Shown piece after piece: positions 30,901-47,700 of a stretch of DNA of 64,000 nucleotides. The notes beneath the pieces are model-generated. The model saw only the letters and a program-made list of their open reading frames with translations, was not told the origin of the DNA and made no database searches. Source of the DNA: Andrena cerasifolii. Taxonomy: Eukaryota; Arthropoda; Insecta; Hymenoptera; Andrenidae. Where the stretch lies: positions 48,614 through 112,613 of the forward strand of contig NW_027484939.1 in assembly GCF_050908995.1 (NCBI RefSeq), read 5' to 3'. Within the stretch, counting starts at the first letter, position 1. The number at the start of each line of letters is the position of its first letter. Both the position numbers and the translations under genes were made by a program.

Positions 30901-33900
30901 ATTGAATCCGATATTACAACCGATATTGAAAATTCGATATTGTAAAGCAATTATTGAAAAACTGATATCGAAAAACTGATATTGAAAAACCGATATTGAA
31001 AAACTGATATTGAAACCGATATTAGAACCGATATTGAAAAACCGATATTGAAAAACTGATATTGAAACCGATATTAGAACCGATATTGAAAAACAAATAT
31101 TGAAAAACTGATATCGAAAAACTGATATTGAAAAACCGATATTGAAAAACCGATATTGAAAAACCGATATTGAAAAACTGATATTGAAACCGATATTAGA
31201 AACGATATTGAAAAACAAATATTGAAAAACTGATATCGAAAAACTGATATTGCAAAACCGATATTGAAACCGATATTAGAACCGATATTGTCAAACCGAT
31301 ATTGTAAAGCAAATATTGAAAAACTGATATTGAAACCGATATTAGAACAAATATTGAAAAACCGATATTGTAAAGCAAATATTAAAAAACTGATATCGAA
31401 AAACTGATATTGAAAAACCGATATTGAAAAACCGATATTGAAAAACTGATATTGAAACCGATATTAGAACAAATATTGAAAAACTGATATTGAAAAACCG
31501 ATATTGAAAAACAAATATTGAAAAACCGATATTGAAAAACCGATATTGAAAAACTGATATTGAAAAACTGATATTGAAACCGATATTAGAAACGATATTG
31601 AAAAACAAATATTGAAAAACTGATATCGAAAAACTGATATTGCAAAACCGATATTGAAACCGATATTAGAACCGATATTGAAAAACCGATATTGTAAAGC
31701 AAATATTGAAAAACTGATATCGAAAAACTGATATTGAAAAACCGATATTGCAAAACCGATATTGAAAAACAAATATTGAAAAACTGATATCGAAAAACTG
31801 ATGTTGCAAAACCGATATTGAAACCGATATTAGAACCGATATTCAAAAACCGATATTGGAGAACAAATATTGAAAAACCGATATTGAAAAACCGATATTG
31901 AAAAACCGATATTGAAAAACTGATATTGAAACCGATATTAGAACCGATATTGAAAAACCGATATTGTGAAGCAAATATTGAAAAACTGATATCGAAAAAA
32001 CGATATTGAAAAACCGATATTGAAAAACAAATATTGAAAAACCGATATTGAAAAACCGATATTGAAAAACCGATATTGAAAAACTTATATCGAAAAACTG
32101 ATATTGCAAAACCGATAATGAAAAACAAATATTGAAAACTGATATCGAAAAACTGATGTTGCAAAACCGATATTGAAAAACTTATATCGAAAAACTGATA
32201 TTGCAAAACCGATATTGAAAAACAAATATTGAAAAACTGATATCGAAAAACTGATATTGCAAAACCGATATTGAAACCGATATTAGAACCAATATTCAAA
32301 AACCGATATTGGAGAACAAATATTGAAAAACTGATATTGAAAAACCTATATAGAAAAACTGATATTGCAAAACAGATATTGAATCCGATATTAGAACCGA
32401 TATTGAAAAACCGTTATTGAAAAACAAATATTGAAAAACTGATATCGAAAAACTGATATTGAAAAACCGATATTGAAAAACCGATATTGAGAAACTGATG
32501 TTGCAAAACCGATATTGTTCTAAACCGATATTGAAAAACCGATATTGTAAAGCAAATATTGAAAAACTGATATCGAAAAACTGATATTGAAAAACCGATA
32601 TTGAAAAACCGATATTGAAACCGATATTAGAACCGATATTGAAAAACCGATATTGAAAAACAAATATTGAAAAACCGATATCGAAAAACTGATATTGAAA
32701 AACCGATATTGAATCCGGTATTAGAACCGATATTCAAAAACCGATATTTGAAAAACTGATATCGAAAAACTGATATTGAAAAACCGATATTGAAAAACCG
32801 ATATTGAAAAACTGATATTGAAAAACCGATATTGAAAAACTGATATTGAAACCGATATTAGAACCGATATTGAAAAACCGATATTGAAAAACCGATATTG
32901 AAAAACTGATATTGCAAAACCGATATTGAAACCGATATTAGAACCGATATTGAAAAACCGATATTGAAAAACTGATATCGAAAAACTGATATTGCAAAAC
33001 CGATATTGAATCCGATATTAGAACCGATATTGAAAAATCGATATTGTAAAGCAATTATTGAAAAACTGATATCGAAAAACTGATATTGAAAAACCGATAT
33101 TGAAAAACTGATATTGAAACCGATATTAGAACCGATATTGAAAAACCGATATTGAAAAACTGATATTGAAACCGATATTAGAACAGATATTGAAAAACCG
33201 ATATTGAAAAACTGATATTGAAACCGATATTAGAACCGATATTGAAAAACCGATATTGAAAAACAAATATCGAAAAACTGATATTGCAAAACCGATATTG
33301 AAACCGATATTAGAACCGATATTGAAAAACAAATATTGAAAAACTGATATCGAAAAACTGATATTGAAAAACCGATATTGAAAAACCGATATTGAAAAAC
33401 CGATATTGAAAAACTGATATTGAAACCGATATTAGAAACGATATTGAAAAACAAATATTGAAAAACTGATATCGAAAAACTGATATTGCAAAACCGATAT
33501 TGAAACCGATATTAGAACCGATATTGTCAAACCGATATTGTAAAGCAAATATTGAAAAACTGATATCGAAAAACTGATATTGAAAAACCGATATTGAAAA
33601 ACCGATATTGAAAAACTGATATTGAAACCGATATTAGAACAAATATTGAAAAACCGATATTGTAAAGCAAATATTGAAAAACTGATATCGAAAAACTGAT
33701 ATTGAAAAACCGATATTGAAAAACCGATATTGAAAAACTGATATTGAAACCGATATTAGAACAAATATTGAAAAACTGATATTGAAAAACCGATATTGAA
33801 AAACAAATATTGAAAAACCGATATTGAAAAACCGATATTGAAAAACCGATATTGAAAAACTGATATTGAAACCGATATTAGAAACGATATTGAAAAACAA

Positions 33901-35719
33901 ATATTGAAAAACTGATATCGAAAAACTGATATTGCAAAACCGATATTGAAACCGATATTAGAACCGATATTGAAAAACCGATATTGTAAAGCAAGTATTG
34001 AAAAACTGATATCGACAAACTGATATTGAAAAACCGATATTGCAAAACCGATATTGAAAAACAAATATTGAAAAACTGATATCGAAAAACTGATGTTGCA
34101 AAACCGATATTGAAACCGATATTAGAACCGATATTCAAAAACCGATATTGGAGAACAAATATTGAAAAACCGATATTGAAAAACCGATATTGAAAAACCG
34201 ATATTGAAAAACTGATATTGAAACCGATATTAGAACCGATATTGAAAAACCGATATTGTAAAGCAAATATTGAAAAACTGATATCGAAAAAACGATATTG
34301 AAAAACCGATATTGAAAAACAAATATTGAAAAACCGATATTGAAAAACCGATATTGAAAAACCGATATTGAAAAACTTATATCGAAAAACTGATATAGCA
34401 AAACCGATAATGAAAAACAAATATTGAAAACTGATATCGAAAAACTGATGTTGCAAAACCGATATTGAAAAACTTATATCGAAAAACTGATATTGCAAAA
34501 CCGATATTGAAAAACAAATATTGAAAAACTGATATCGAAAAACTGATATTGCAAAACCGATATTGAAACCGATATTAGAACCGATATTCAAAAACCGATA
34601 TTGGAGAACAAATATTGAAAAACTGATATTGAAAAACCGATATTGAAAAACCTATATAGAAAAACTGATATTGCAAAACAGATATTGAATCCGATATTAG
34701 AACCGATATTGAAAAACCGTTATTGAAAAACAAATATTGAAAAACTGATATCGAAAAACTGATATTGAAAAACCGATATTGAAAAACCGATATTGAGAAA
34801 CTGATGTTGCAAAACCGATATTGTTCTAAACCGATATTGAAAAACCGATATTGTAAAGCAAATATTGAAAAACTGATATCGAAAAACTGATATTGAAAAA
34901 CCGATATTGAAAAACCGATATTGAAACCGATATTAGAACCGATATTGAAAAACCGATATTGAAATACAAATATTGAAAAACCGATATCGAAAAACTGATA
35001 TTGAAAAACCGATATTGAATCCGGTATTAGAACCGATATTCAAAAACCGATATTTGAAAAACCGATATTGAAAAACCGATATTGAAATACAAATATTGAA
35101 AAACTGATATCGAAAAACTGATATTGAAAAACCGATATTGAAAAACTGATATTGAAACCGATATTAGAACCGATATTGAAAAACAAATATTGAAAAACTG
35201 ATATCGAAAAACTGATATTGAAAAACCGATATTGAAAAACCGATATTGAAAAACCGATATTGAAAAACTGATATTGAAACCGATATTAGAAACGATATTG
35301 AAAAACAAATATTGAAAAACTGATATCGAAAAACTGATATTGCAAAACCGATATTGAAACCGATATTAGAACCGATATTGTCAAACCGATATTGTAAAGC
35401 AAATATTGAAAAACTGATATCGAAAAACTGATATTGAAAAACCGATATTGAAAAACCGATATTGAAAAACTGATATTGAAACCGATATTAGAACAAATAT
35501 TGAAAAACCGATATTGTAAAGCAAATATTAAAAAACTGATATCGAAAAACTGATATTGAAAAACCGATATTGAAAAACCGATATTGAAAAACTGATATTG
35601 AAACCGATATTAGAACAAATATTGAAAAACTGATATTGAAAAACCGATATTGAAAAACAAATATTGAAAAACCGATATTGAAAAACCGATATTGAAAAAC
35701 CGATATTGAAAAACTGATA

Positions 35720-38700
35720 TTGTAAAGCAAATATTGAAAAACTGATATCGAAAAACTGATATTGAAAAACCGATATTGCAAAACCGATATTGAAAAACAA
35801 ATATTGAAAAACTGATATCGAAAAACTGATGTTGCAAAACCGATATTGAAACCGATATTAGAACCGATATTCAAAAACCGATATTGGAGAACAAATATTG
35901 AAGAACCGATATTGAAAAACCGATATTGAAAAACCGATATTGAAAAACTGATATTGAAACCGATATTAGAACCGATATTGAAAAACCGATATTGAAAAAC
36001 CGATATTGTGAAGCAAATATTGAAAAACTGATATCGAAAAAACGATATTGAAAAACCGATATTGAAAAACAAATATTGAAAAACCGATATTGCAAAACCG
36101 ATATTGAAAAACAAATATTGAAAAACTGATATCGACAAACTGATATTGAAAAACCGATATTGCAAAACCGATATTGAAAAACAAATATTGAAAAACTGAT
36201 ATCGAAAAAACGATATTGAAAAACCGATATTGAAAAACAAATATTGAAAAACCGATATTGCAAAACCGATATTGAAAAACAAATATTGAAAAACTGATAT
36301 CGACAAACTGATATTGAAAAACCGATATTGCAAAACCGATATTGAAAAACAAATATCGAAAAACTGATATTGCAAAACCGATATTGAAAAACAAATATTG
36401 AAAAACTGATATCGAAAAACTGATATTGCAAAACCGATATTGAAACCGATATTAGAACCGATATTCAAAAACCGATATTGGAGAACAAATATTGAAAAAC
36501 TGATATTGAAAAACCGATATTGAAAAACCTATATAGAAAAACTGATATTGCAAAACAGATATTGAATCCGATATTAGAACCGATATTGAAAAACCGTTAT
36601 TGAAAAACAAATATTGAAAAACTGATATCGAAAAACTGATATTGAAAAACCGATATTGAAAAACCGATATTGAGAAACTGATGTTGCAAAACCGATATTG
36701 TTCTAAACCGATATTGAAAAACCGATATTGTAAAGCAAATATTGAAAAACTGATATCGAAAAACTGATATTGAAAAACCGATATTGAAAAACCGATATTG
36801 AAACCGATATTAGAACCGATATTGAAAAACCGATATTGAAATACAAATATTGAAAAACCGATATCGAAAAACTGATATTGAAAAACCGATATTGAATCCG
36901 GTATTAGAACCGATATTCAAAAACCGATATTTGAAAAACCGATATTGAAAAACCGATATTGAAATACAAATATTGAAAAACTGATATCGAAAAACTGATA
37001 TTGAAAAACCGATATTGAAAAACTGATATTGAAACCGATATTAGAACCGATATTGAAAAACAAATATTGAAAAACTGATATCGAAAAACTGATATTGAAA
37101 AACCGATATTGAAAAACCGATATTGAAAAACCGATATTGAAAAACTGATATTGAAACCGATATTAGAAACGATATTGAAAAACAAATATTGAAAAACTGA
37201 TATCGAAAAACTGATATTGCAAAACCGATATTGAAACCGATATTAGAACCGATATTGTCAAACCGATATTGTAAAGCAAATATTGAAAAACTGATATCGA
37301 AAAACTGATATTGAAAAACCGATATTGAAAAACCGATATTGAAAAACTGATATTGAAACCGATATTAGAACAAATATTGAAAAACCGATATTGTAAAGCA
37401 AATATTAAAAAACTGATATCGAAAAACTGATATTGAAAAACCGATATTGAAAAACCGATATTGAAAAACTGATATTGAAACCGATATTAGAACAAATATT
37501 GAAAAACTGATATTGAAAAACCGATATTGAAAAACAAATATTGAAAAACCGATATTGAAAAACCGATATTGAAAAACCGATATTGAAAAACTGATATTGA
37601 AACCGATATTAGAAACGATATTGAAAAACAAATATTGAAAAACTGATATCGAAAAACTGATATTGCAAAACCGATATTGAAACCGATATTAGAACCGATA
37701 TTGAAAAACCGATATTGTAAAGCAAATATTGAAAAACTGATATCGAAAAACTGATATTGAAAAACCGATATTGCAAAACCGATATTGAAAAACAAATATT
37801 GAAAAACTGATATCGAAAAACTGATGTTGCAAAACCGATATTGAAACCGATATTAGAACCGATATTCAAAAACCGATATTGGAGAACAAATATTGAAGAA
37901 CCGATATTGAAAAACCGATATTGAAAAACCGATATTGAAAAACTGATATTGAAACCGATATTAGAACCGATATTGAAAAACCGATATTGAAAAACCGATA
38001 TTGTGAAGCAAATATTGAAAAACTGATATCGAAAAAACGATATTGAAAAACCGATATTGAAAAACAAATATTGAAAAACCGATATTGAAAAACCGATATT
38101 GAAAAACCGATATTGAAAAACTTATATCGAAAAACTGATATTGCAAAACCGATAATGAAAAACAAATATTGAAAACTGATATCGAAAAACTGATGTTGCA
38201 AAACCGATATTGAAAAACTTATATCGAAAAACTGATATTGCAAAACCGATATTGAAAAACAAATATTGAAAAACTGATATCGAAAAACTGATATTGCAAA
38301 ACCGATATTGAAACCGATATTAGAACCGATATTCAAAAACCGATATTGGAGAACAAATATTGAAAAACTGATATTGAAAAACCGATATTGAAAAACCTAT
38401 ATAGAAAAACTGATATTGCAAAACAGATATTGAATCCGATATTAGAACCGATATTGAAAAACCGTTATTGAAAAACAAATATTGAAAAACTGATATCGAA
38501 AAACTGATATTGAAAAACCGATATTGAAAAACCGATATTGAGAAACTGATGTTGCAAAACCGATATTGTTCTAAACCGATATTGAAAAACCGATATTGTA
38601 AAGCAAATATTGAAAAACTGATATCGAAAAACTGATATTGAAAAACCGATATTGAAAAACCGATATTGAAACCGATATTAGAACCGATATTGAAAAACCG
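35720..38700. repeat. Higher-order satellite block repeated at about 40394-43374 (offset 4674)
   Basis: The rare variant GAGAACAAATATTGAAGAAC occurs at 35887, 37882, 40561 and 42556, giving spacings 1995, 2679, 1995. Landmarks 35871, 35966, 36904, 37365, 37609, 37866 and 37961 all recur at +4674. The match breaks near 38705/43379, where AAATAC is replaced by AAAAAC. This indicates a recent tandem duplication of a 4674-bp composite unit. Confidence 0.82.
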
Positions 38701-41700
38701 ATATTGAAATACAAATATTGAAAAACCGATATCGAAAAACCGATATTGAAAAACCGATATTGAAAAACTGATATTGAAACCGATATTAGAACCGATATTG
38801 AAAAACCGATATTGTAAAGCAAATATTGAAAAACTGATATCGAAAAAACGATATTGAAAAACCGATATTGAAAAACAAATATTGAAAAACCGATATTGAA
38901 AAACCGATATTGAAAAACCGATATTGAAAAACTTATATCGAAAAACTGATATAGCAAAACCGATAATGAAAAACAAATATTGAAAACTGATATCGAAAAA
39001 CTGATGTTGCAAAACCGATATTGAAAAACTTATATCGAAAAACTGATATTGCAAAACCGATATTGAAAAACAAATATTGAAAAACTGATATCGAAAAACT
39101 GATATTGCAAAACCGATATTGAAACCGATATTAGAACCGATATTCAAAAACCGATATTGGAGAACAAATATTGAAAAACTGATATTGAAAAACCGATATT
39201 GAAAAACCTATATAGAAAAACTGATATTGCAAAACAGATATTGAATCCGATATTAGAACCGATATTGAAAAACCGTTATTGAAAAACAAATATTGAAAAA
39301 CTGATATCGAAAAACTGATATTGAAAAACCGATATTGAAAAACCGATATTGAGAAACTGATGTTGCAAAACCGATATTGTTCTAAACCGATATTGAAAAA
39401 CCGATATTGTAAAGCAAATATTGAAAAACTGATATCGAAAAACTGATATTGAAAAACCGATATTGAAAAACCGATATTGAAACCGATATTAGAACCGATA
39501 TTGAAAAACCGATATTGAAATACAAATATTGAAAAACCGATATCGAAAAACTGATATTGAAAAACCGATATTGAATCCGGTATTAGAACCGATATTCAAA
39601 AACCGATATTTGAAAAACCGATATTGAAAAACCGATATTGAAATACAAATATTGAAAAACTGATATCGAAAAACTGATATTGAAAAACCGATATTGAAAA
39701 ACTGATATTGAAACCGATATTAGAACCGATATTGAAAAACAAATATTGAAAAACTGATATCGAAAAACTGATATTGAAAAACCGATATTGAAAAACCGAT
39801 ATTGAAAAACCGATATTGAAAAACTGATATTGAAACCGATATTAGAAACGATATTGAAAAACAAATATTGAAAAACTGATATCGAAAAACTGATATTGCA
39901 AAACCGATATTGAAACCGATATTAGAACCGATATTGTCAAACCGATATTGTAAAGCAAATATTGAAAAACTGATATCGAAAAACTGATATTGAAAAACCG
40001 ATATTGAAAAACCGATATTGAAAAACTGATATTGAAACCGATATTAGAACAAATATTGAAAAACCGATATTGTAAAGCAAATATTAAAAAACTGATATCG
40101 AAAAACTGATATTGAAAAACCGATATTGAAAAACCGATATTGAAAAACTGATATTGAAACCGATATTAGAACAAATATTGAAAAACTGATATTGAAAAAC
40201 CGATATTGAAAAACAAATATTGAAAAACCGATATTGAAAAACCGATATTGAAAAACCGATATTGAAAAACTGATATTGAAACCGATATTAGAAACGATAT
40301 TGAAAAACAAATATTGAAAAACTGATATCGAAAAACTGATATTGCAAAACCGATATTGAAACCGATATTAGAACCGATATTGAAAAACCGATATTGTAAA
40401 GCAAATATTGAAAAACTGATATCGAAAAACTGATATTGAAAAACCGATATTGCAAAACCGATATTGAAAAACAAATATTGAAAAACTGATATCGAAAAAC
40501 TGATGTTGCAAAACCGATATTGAAACCGATATTAGAACCGATATTCAAAAACCGATATTGGAGAACAAATATTGAAGAACCGATATTGAAAAACCGATAT
40601 TGAAAAACCGATATTGAAAAACTGATATTGAAACCGATATTAGAACCGATATTGAAAAACCGATATTGAAAAACCGATATTGTGAAGCAAATATTGAAAA
40701 ACTGATATCGAAAAAACGATATTGAAAAACCGATATTGAAAAACAAATATTGAAAAACCGATATTGCAAAACCGATATTGAAAAACAAATATTGAAAAAC
40801 TGATATCGACAAACTGATATTGAAAAACCGATATTGCAAAACCGATATTGAAAAACAAATATTGAAAAACTGATATCGAAAAAACGATATTGAAAAACCG
40901 ATATTGAAAAACAAATATTGAAAAACCGATATTGCAAAACCGATATTGAAAAACAAATATTGAAAAACTGATATCGACAAACTGATATTGAAAAACCGAT
41001 ATTGCAAAACCGATATTGAAAAACAAATATCGAAAAACTGATATTGCAAAACCGATATTGAAAAACAAATATTGAAAAACTGATATCGAAAAACTGATAT
41101 TGCAAAACCGATATTGAAACCGATATTAGAACCGATATTCAAAAACCGATATTGGAGAACAAATATTGAAAAACTGATATTGAAAAACCGATATTGAAAA
41201 ACCTATATAGAAAAACTGATATTGCAAAACAGATATTGAATCCGATATTAGAACCGATATTGAAAAACCGTTATTGAAAAACAAATATTGAAAAACTGAT
41301 ATCGAAAAACTGATATTGAAAAACCGATATTGAAAAACCGATATTGAGAAACTGATGTTGCAAAACCGATATTGTTCTAAACCGATATTGAAAAACCGAT
41401 ATTGTAAAGCAAATATTGAAAAACTGATATCGAAAAACTGATATTGAAAAACCGATATTGAAAAACCGATATTGAAACCGATATTAGAACCGATATTGAA
41501 AAACCGATATTGAAATACAAATATTGAAAAACCGATATCGAAAAACTGATATTGAAAAACCGATATTGAATCCGGTATTAGAACCGATATTCAAAAACCG
41601 ATATTTGAAAAACCGATATTGAAAAACCGATATTGAAATACAAATATTGAAAAACTGATATCGAAAAACTGATATTGAAAAACCGATATTGAAAAACTGA

Positions 41701-44700
41701 TATTGAAACCGATATTAGAACCGATATTGAAAAACAAATATTGAAAAACTGATATCGAAAAACTGATATTGAAAAACCGATATTGAAAAACCGATATTGA
41801 AAAACCGATATTGAAAAACTGATATTGAAACCGATATTAGAAACGATATTGAAAAACAAATATTGAAAAACTGATATCGAAAAACTGATATTGCAAAACC
41901 GATATTGAAACCGATATTAGAACCGATATTGTCAAACCGATATTGTAAAGCAAATATTGAAAAACTGATATCGAAAAACTGATATTGAAAAACCGATATT
42001 GAAAAACCGATATTGAAAAACTGATATTGAAACCGATATTAGAACAAATATTGAAAAACCGATATTGTAAAGCAAATATTAAAAAACTGATATCGAAAAA
42101 CTGATATTGAAAAACCGATATTGAAAAACCGATATTGAAAAACTGATATTGAAACCGATATTAGAACAAATATTGAAAAACTGATATTGAAAAACCGATA
42201 TTGAAAAACAAATATTGAAAAACCGATATTGAAAAACCGATATTGAAAAACCGATATTGAAAAACTGATATTGAAACCGATATTAGAAACGATATTGAAA
42301 AACAAATATTGAAAAACTGATATCGAAAAACTGATATTGCAAAACCGATATTGAAACCGATATTAGAACCGATATTGAAAAACCGATATTGTAAAGCAAA
42401 TATTGAAAAACTGATATCGAAAAACTGATATTGAAAAACCGATATTGCAAAACCGATATTGAAAAACAAATATTGAAAAACTGATATCGAAAAACTGATG
42501 TTGCAAAACCGATATTGAAACCGATATTAGAACCGATATTCAAAAACCGATATTGGAGAACAAATATTGAAGAACCGATATTGAAAAACCGATATTGAAA
42601 AACCGATATTGAAAAACTGATATTGAAACCGATATTAGAACCGATATTGAAAAACCGGTATTGAAAAACCGATATTGTGAAGCAAATATTGAAAAACTGA
42701 TATCGAAAAAACGATATTGAAAAACCGATATTGAAAAACAAATATTGAAAAACCGATATTGAAAAACCGATATTGAAAAACCGATATTGAAAAACTTATA
42801 TCGAAAAACTGATATTGCAAAACCGATAATGAAAAACAAATATTGAAAACTGATATCGAAAAACTGATGTTGCAAAACCGATATTGAAAAACTTATATCG
42901 AAAAACTGATATTGCAAAACCGATATTGAAAAACAAATATTGAAAAACTGATATCGAAAAACTGATATTGCAAAACCGATATTGAAACCGATATTAGAAC
43001 CGATATTCAAAAACCGATATTGGAGAACAAATATTGAAAAACTGATATTGAAAAACCGATATTGAAAAACCTATATAGAAAAACTGATATTGCAAAACAG
43101 ATATTGAATCCGATATTAGAACCGATATTGAAAAACCGTTATTGAAAAACAAATATTGAAAAACTGATATCGAAAAACTGATATTGAAAAACCGATATTG
43201 AAAAACCGATATTGAGAAACTGATGTTGCAAAACCGATATTGTTCTAAACCGATATTGAAAAACCGATATTGTAAAGCAAATATTGAAAAACTGATATCG
43301 AAAAACTGATATTGAAAAACCGATATTGAAAAACCGATATTGAAACCGATATTAGAACCGATATTGAAAAACCGATATTGAAAAACAAATATTGAAAAAC
43401 CGATATCGAAAAACTGATATTGAAAAACCGATATTGAATCCGGTATTAGAACCGATATTCAAAAACCGATATTTGAAAAACTGATATCGAAAAACTGATA
43501 TTGAAAAACCGATATTGAAAAACCGATATTGAAAAACTGATATTGAAAAACCGATATTGAAAAACTGATATTGAAACCGATATTAGAACCGATATTGAAA
43601 AACCGATATTGAAAAACCGATATTGAAAAACTGATATTGCAAAACCGATATTGAAACCGATATTAGAACCGATATTGAAAAACCGATATTGAAAAACTGA
43701 TATCGAAAAACTGATATTGCAAAACCGATATTGAATCCGATATTAGAACCGATTTTGAAAAATCGATATTGTAAAGCAATTATTGAAAAACTGATATCGA
43801 AAAACTGATATTGAAAAACCGATATTGAAAAACTGATATTGAAACCGATATTAGAACCGATATTGAAAAACCGATATTGAAAAACTGATATTGAAACCGA
43901 TATTAGAACCGATATTGAAAAACCGATATTGAAAAACTGATATTGAAACCGATATTAGAACCGATATTGAAAAACCGATATTGAAAAACAAATATCGAAA
44001 AACTGATATTGCAAAACCGATATTGAAACCGATATTAGAACCGATATTGAAAAACAAATATTGAAAAACTGATATCGAAAAACTGATATTGAAAAACCGA
44101 TATTGAAAAACCGATATTGAAAAACCGATATTGAAAAACTGATATTGAAACCAATATTAGAAACGATATTGAAAAACAAATATTGAAAAACTGATATCGA
44201 AAAACTGATATTGCAAAACCGATATTGAAACCGATATTAGAACCGATATTGTCAAACCGATATTGTAAAGCAAATATTGAAAAACTGATATCGAAAAACT
44301 GATATTGAAAAACCGATATTGAAAAACCGATATTGAAAAACTGATATTGAAACCGATATTAGAACAAATATTGAAAAACCGATATTGTAAAGCAAATATT
44401 GAAAAACTGATATCGAAAAACTGATATTGAAAAACCGATATTGAAAAACCGATATTGAAAAACTGATATTGAAACCGATATTAGAACAAATATTGAAAAA
44501 CTGATATTGAAAAACCGATATTGAAAAACAAATATTGAAAAACCGATATTGAAAAACCGATATTGAAAAACCGATATTGAAAAACTGATATTGAAACCGA
44601 TATTAGAAACGATATTGAAAAACAAATATTGAAAAACTGATATCGAAAAACTGATGTTGCAAAACCGATATTGAAACCGATATTAGAACCGATATTCAAA

Positions 44701-47700
44701 AACCGATATTGGAGAACAAATATTGAAAAACCGATATTGAAAAACCGATATTGAAAAACCGATATTGAAAAACTGATATTGAAACCGATATTAGAACCGA
44801 TATTGAAAAACCGATATTGTAAAGCAAATATTGAAAAACTGATATCGAAAAAACGATATTGAAAAACCGATATTGAAAAACAAATATTGAAAAACCGATA
44901 TTGAAAAACCGATATTGAAAAACCGATATTGAAAAACTTATATCGAAAAACTGATATTGCAAAACCGATAATGAAAAACAAATATTGAAAACTGATATCG
45001 AAAAACTGATGTTGCAAAACCGATATTGAAAAACTTATATCGAAAAACTGATATTGCAAAACCGATATTGAAAAACAAATATTGAAAAACTGATATCGAA
45101 AAACTGATATTGCAAAACCGATATTGAAACCGATATTAGAACCGATATTCAAAAACCGATATTGGAGAACAAATATTGAAAAACTGATATTGAAAAACCG
45201 ATATTGAAAAACCTATATAGAAAAACTGATATTGCAAAACAGATATTGAATCCGATATTAGAACCGATATTGAAAAACCGTTATTGAAAAACAAATATTG
45301 AAAAACTGATATCGAAAAACTGATATTGAAAAACCGATATTGAAAAACCGATATTGAAAAACCGATATTGAGAAACTGATGTTGCAAAACCGATATTGTT
45401 CTAAACCGATATTGAAAAACCGATATTGTAAAGCAAATATTGAAAAACTGATATCGAAAAACTGATATTGAAAAACCGATATTGAAAAACCGATATTGAA
45501 ACCGATATTAGAACCGATATTGAAAAACCGATATTGAAATACAAATATTGAAAAACCGATATCGAAAAACTGATATTGAAAAACCGATATTGTATCCGGT
45601 ATTAGAACCGATATTCAAAAACCGATATTTGAAAAACTGATATCGAAAAACTGATATTGAAAAACCGATATTGAAAAACCGATATTGAAAAACTGATATT
45701 GAAAAACCGATATTGAAAAACTGATATTGAAACCGATATTAGAACCGATATTGAAAAACCGATATTGAAAAACCGATATTGAAAAACTGATATCGAAAAA
45801 CTGATATTGAAAAACCGATATTGAAAAACCGATATTGAAAAACCGATATTGAAAAACTGATATTGAAACCGATATTAGAAACGATATTGAAAAACAAATA
45901 TTGAAAAACTGATATCGAAAAACTGATATTGCAAAACCGATATTGAAACCGATATTAGAACCGATATTGTCAAACCGATATTGTAAAGCAAATATTGAAA
46001 AACTGATATCGAAAAACTGATATTGAAAAACCGATATTGAAAAACCGATATTGAAAAACTGATATTGAAACCGATATTAGAACAAATATTGAAAAACCGA
46101 TATTGTAAAGCAAATATTGAAAAACTGATATCGAAAAACTGATATTGAAAAAACCGATATTGAAAAACCGATATTGAAAAACTGATATTGAAACCGATAT
46201 TAGAACAAATATTGAAAAACTGATATTGAAAAACCGATATTGAAAAACAAATATTGAAAAACCGATATTGAAAAAACCGATATTGAAAAACCGATATTGA
46301 AAAACTGATATTGAAACCGATATTAGAAACGATATTGAAAAACAAATATTGAAAAACTGATATCGAAAACTGATATTGCAAAACCGATATTGAAACCGAT
46401 ATTAGAACCGATATTGAAAAACCGATATTGTAAAGCAAATATTGAAAAACTGATATCGAAAAACTGATATTGAAAAACCGATATTGCAAAACCGATATTG
46501 AAAAACAAATATTGAAAAACTGATATCGAAAAACTGATGTTGCAAAACCGATATTGAAACCGATATTAGAACCGATATTCAAAAACCGATATTGGAGAAC
46601 AAATATTGAAAAACCGATATTGAAAAACCGATATTGAAAAACTGATATTGAAACCGATATTAGAACCGATATTGAAAAACCGATATTGTAAAGCAAATAT
46701 TGAAAAACTGATATCGAAAAAACGATATTGATAAACCGATATTGAAAAACAAATATTGAAAAACCGATATTGAAAAACCGATATTGAAAAACCGATATTG
46801 AAAAACTGATATTGAAAAACCGATATTGAAAAACCGATATTGAAAAACTGATATTGAAAAACCGATATTGAAAAACTGATATTGAAACCGATATTAGAAC
46901 CGATATTGAAAAACCGATATTGAAAAACCGATATTGAAAAACTGATATCGAAAAACTGATATTGAAAAACCGATATTGAAAAACCGATATCGAAAAACTG
47001 ATATTGCAAAACCGATAATGAAAAACAAATATTGAAAACTGATATCGAAAAACTGATGTTGCAAAACCGATATTGAAAAACTTATATCGAAAAACTGATA
47101 TTGCAAAACCGATATTGAAAAACAAATATTGAAAAACTGATATCGAAAAACTGATATTGCAAAACCGATATTGAAACCGATATTAGAACCGATATTCAAA
47201 AACCGATATTGGAGAACAAATATTGAAAAACTGATATTGAAAAACCGATATTGAAAAACCTATATAGAAAAACTGATATTGCAAAACAGATATTGAATCC
47301 GATATTAGAACCGATATTGAAAAACCGTTATGAAAAACAAATATTGAAAAACTGATATCGAAAAACTGATATTGAAAAACCGATATTGAAAAACCGATAT
47401 TGAGAAACTGATGTTGCAAAACCGATATTGTTCTAAACCGATATTGAAAAACCGATATTGTAAAGCAAATATTGAAAAACTGATATCGAAAAACTGATAT
47501 TGAAAAACCGATATTGAAAAACCGATATTGAAACCGATATTAGAACCGATATTGAAAAACCGATATTGAAATACAAATATTGAAAAACCGATATCGAAAA
47601 ACTGATATTGAAAAACCGATATTGAATCCGGTATTAGAACCGATATTCAAAAACCGATATTTGAAAAACTGATATCGAAAAACTGATATTGAAAAACCGA

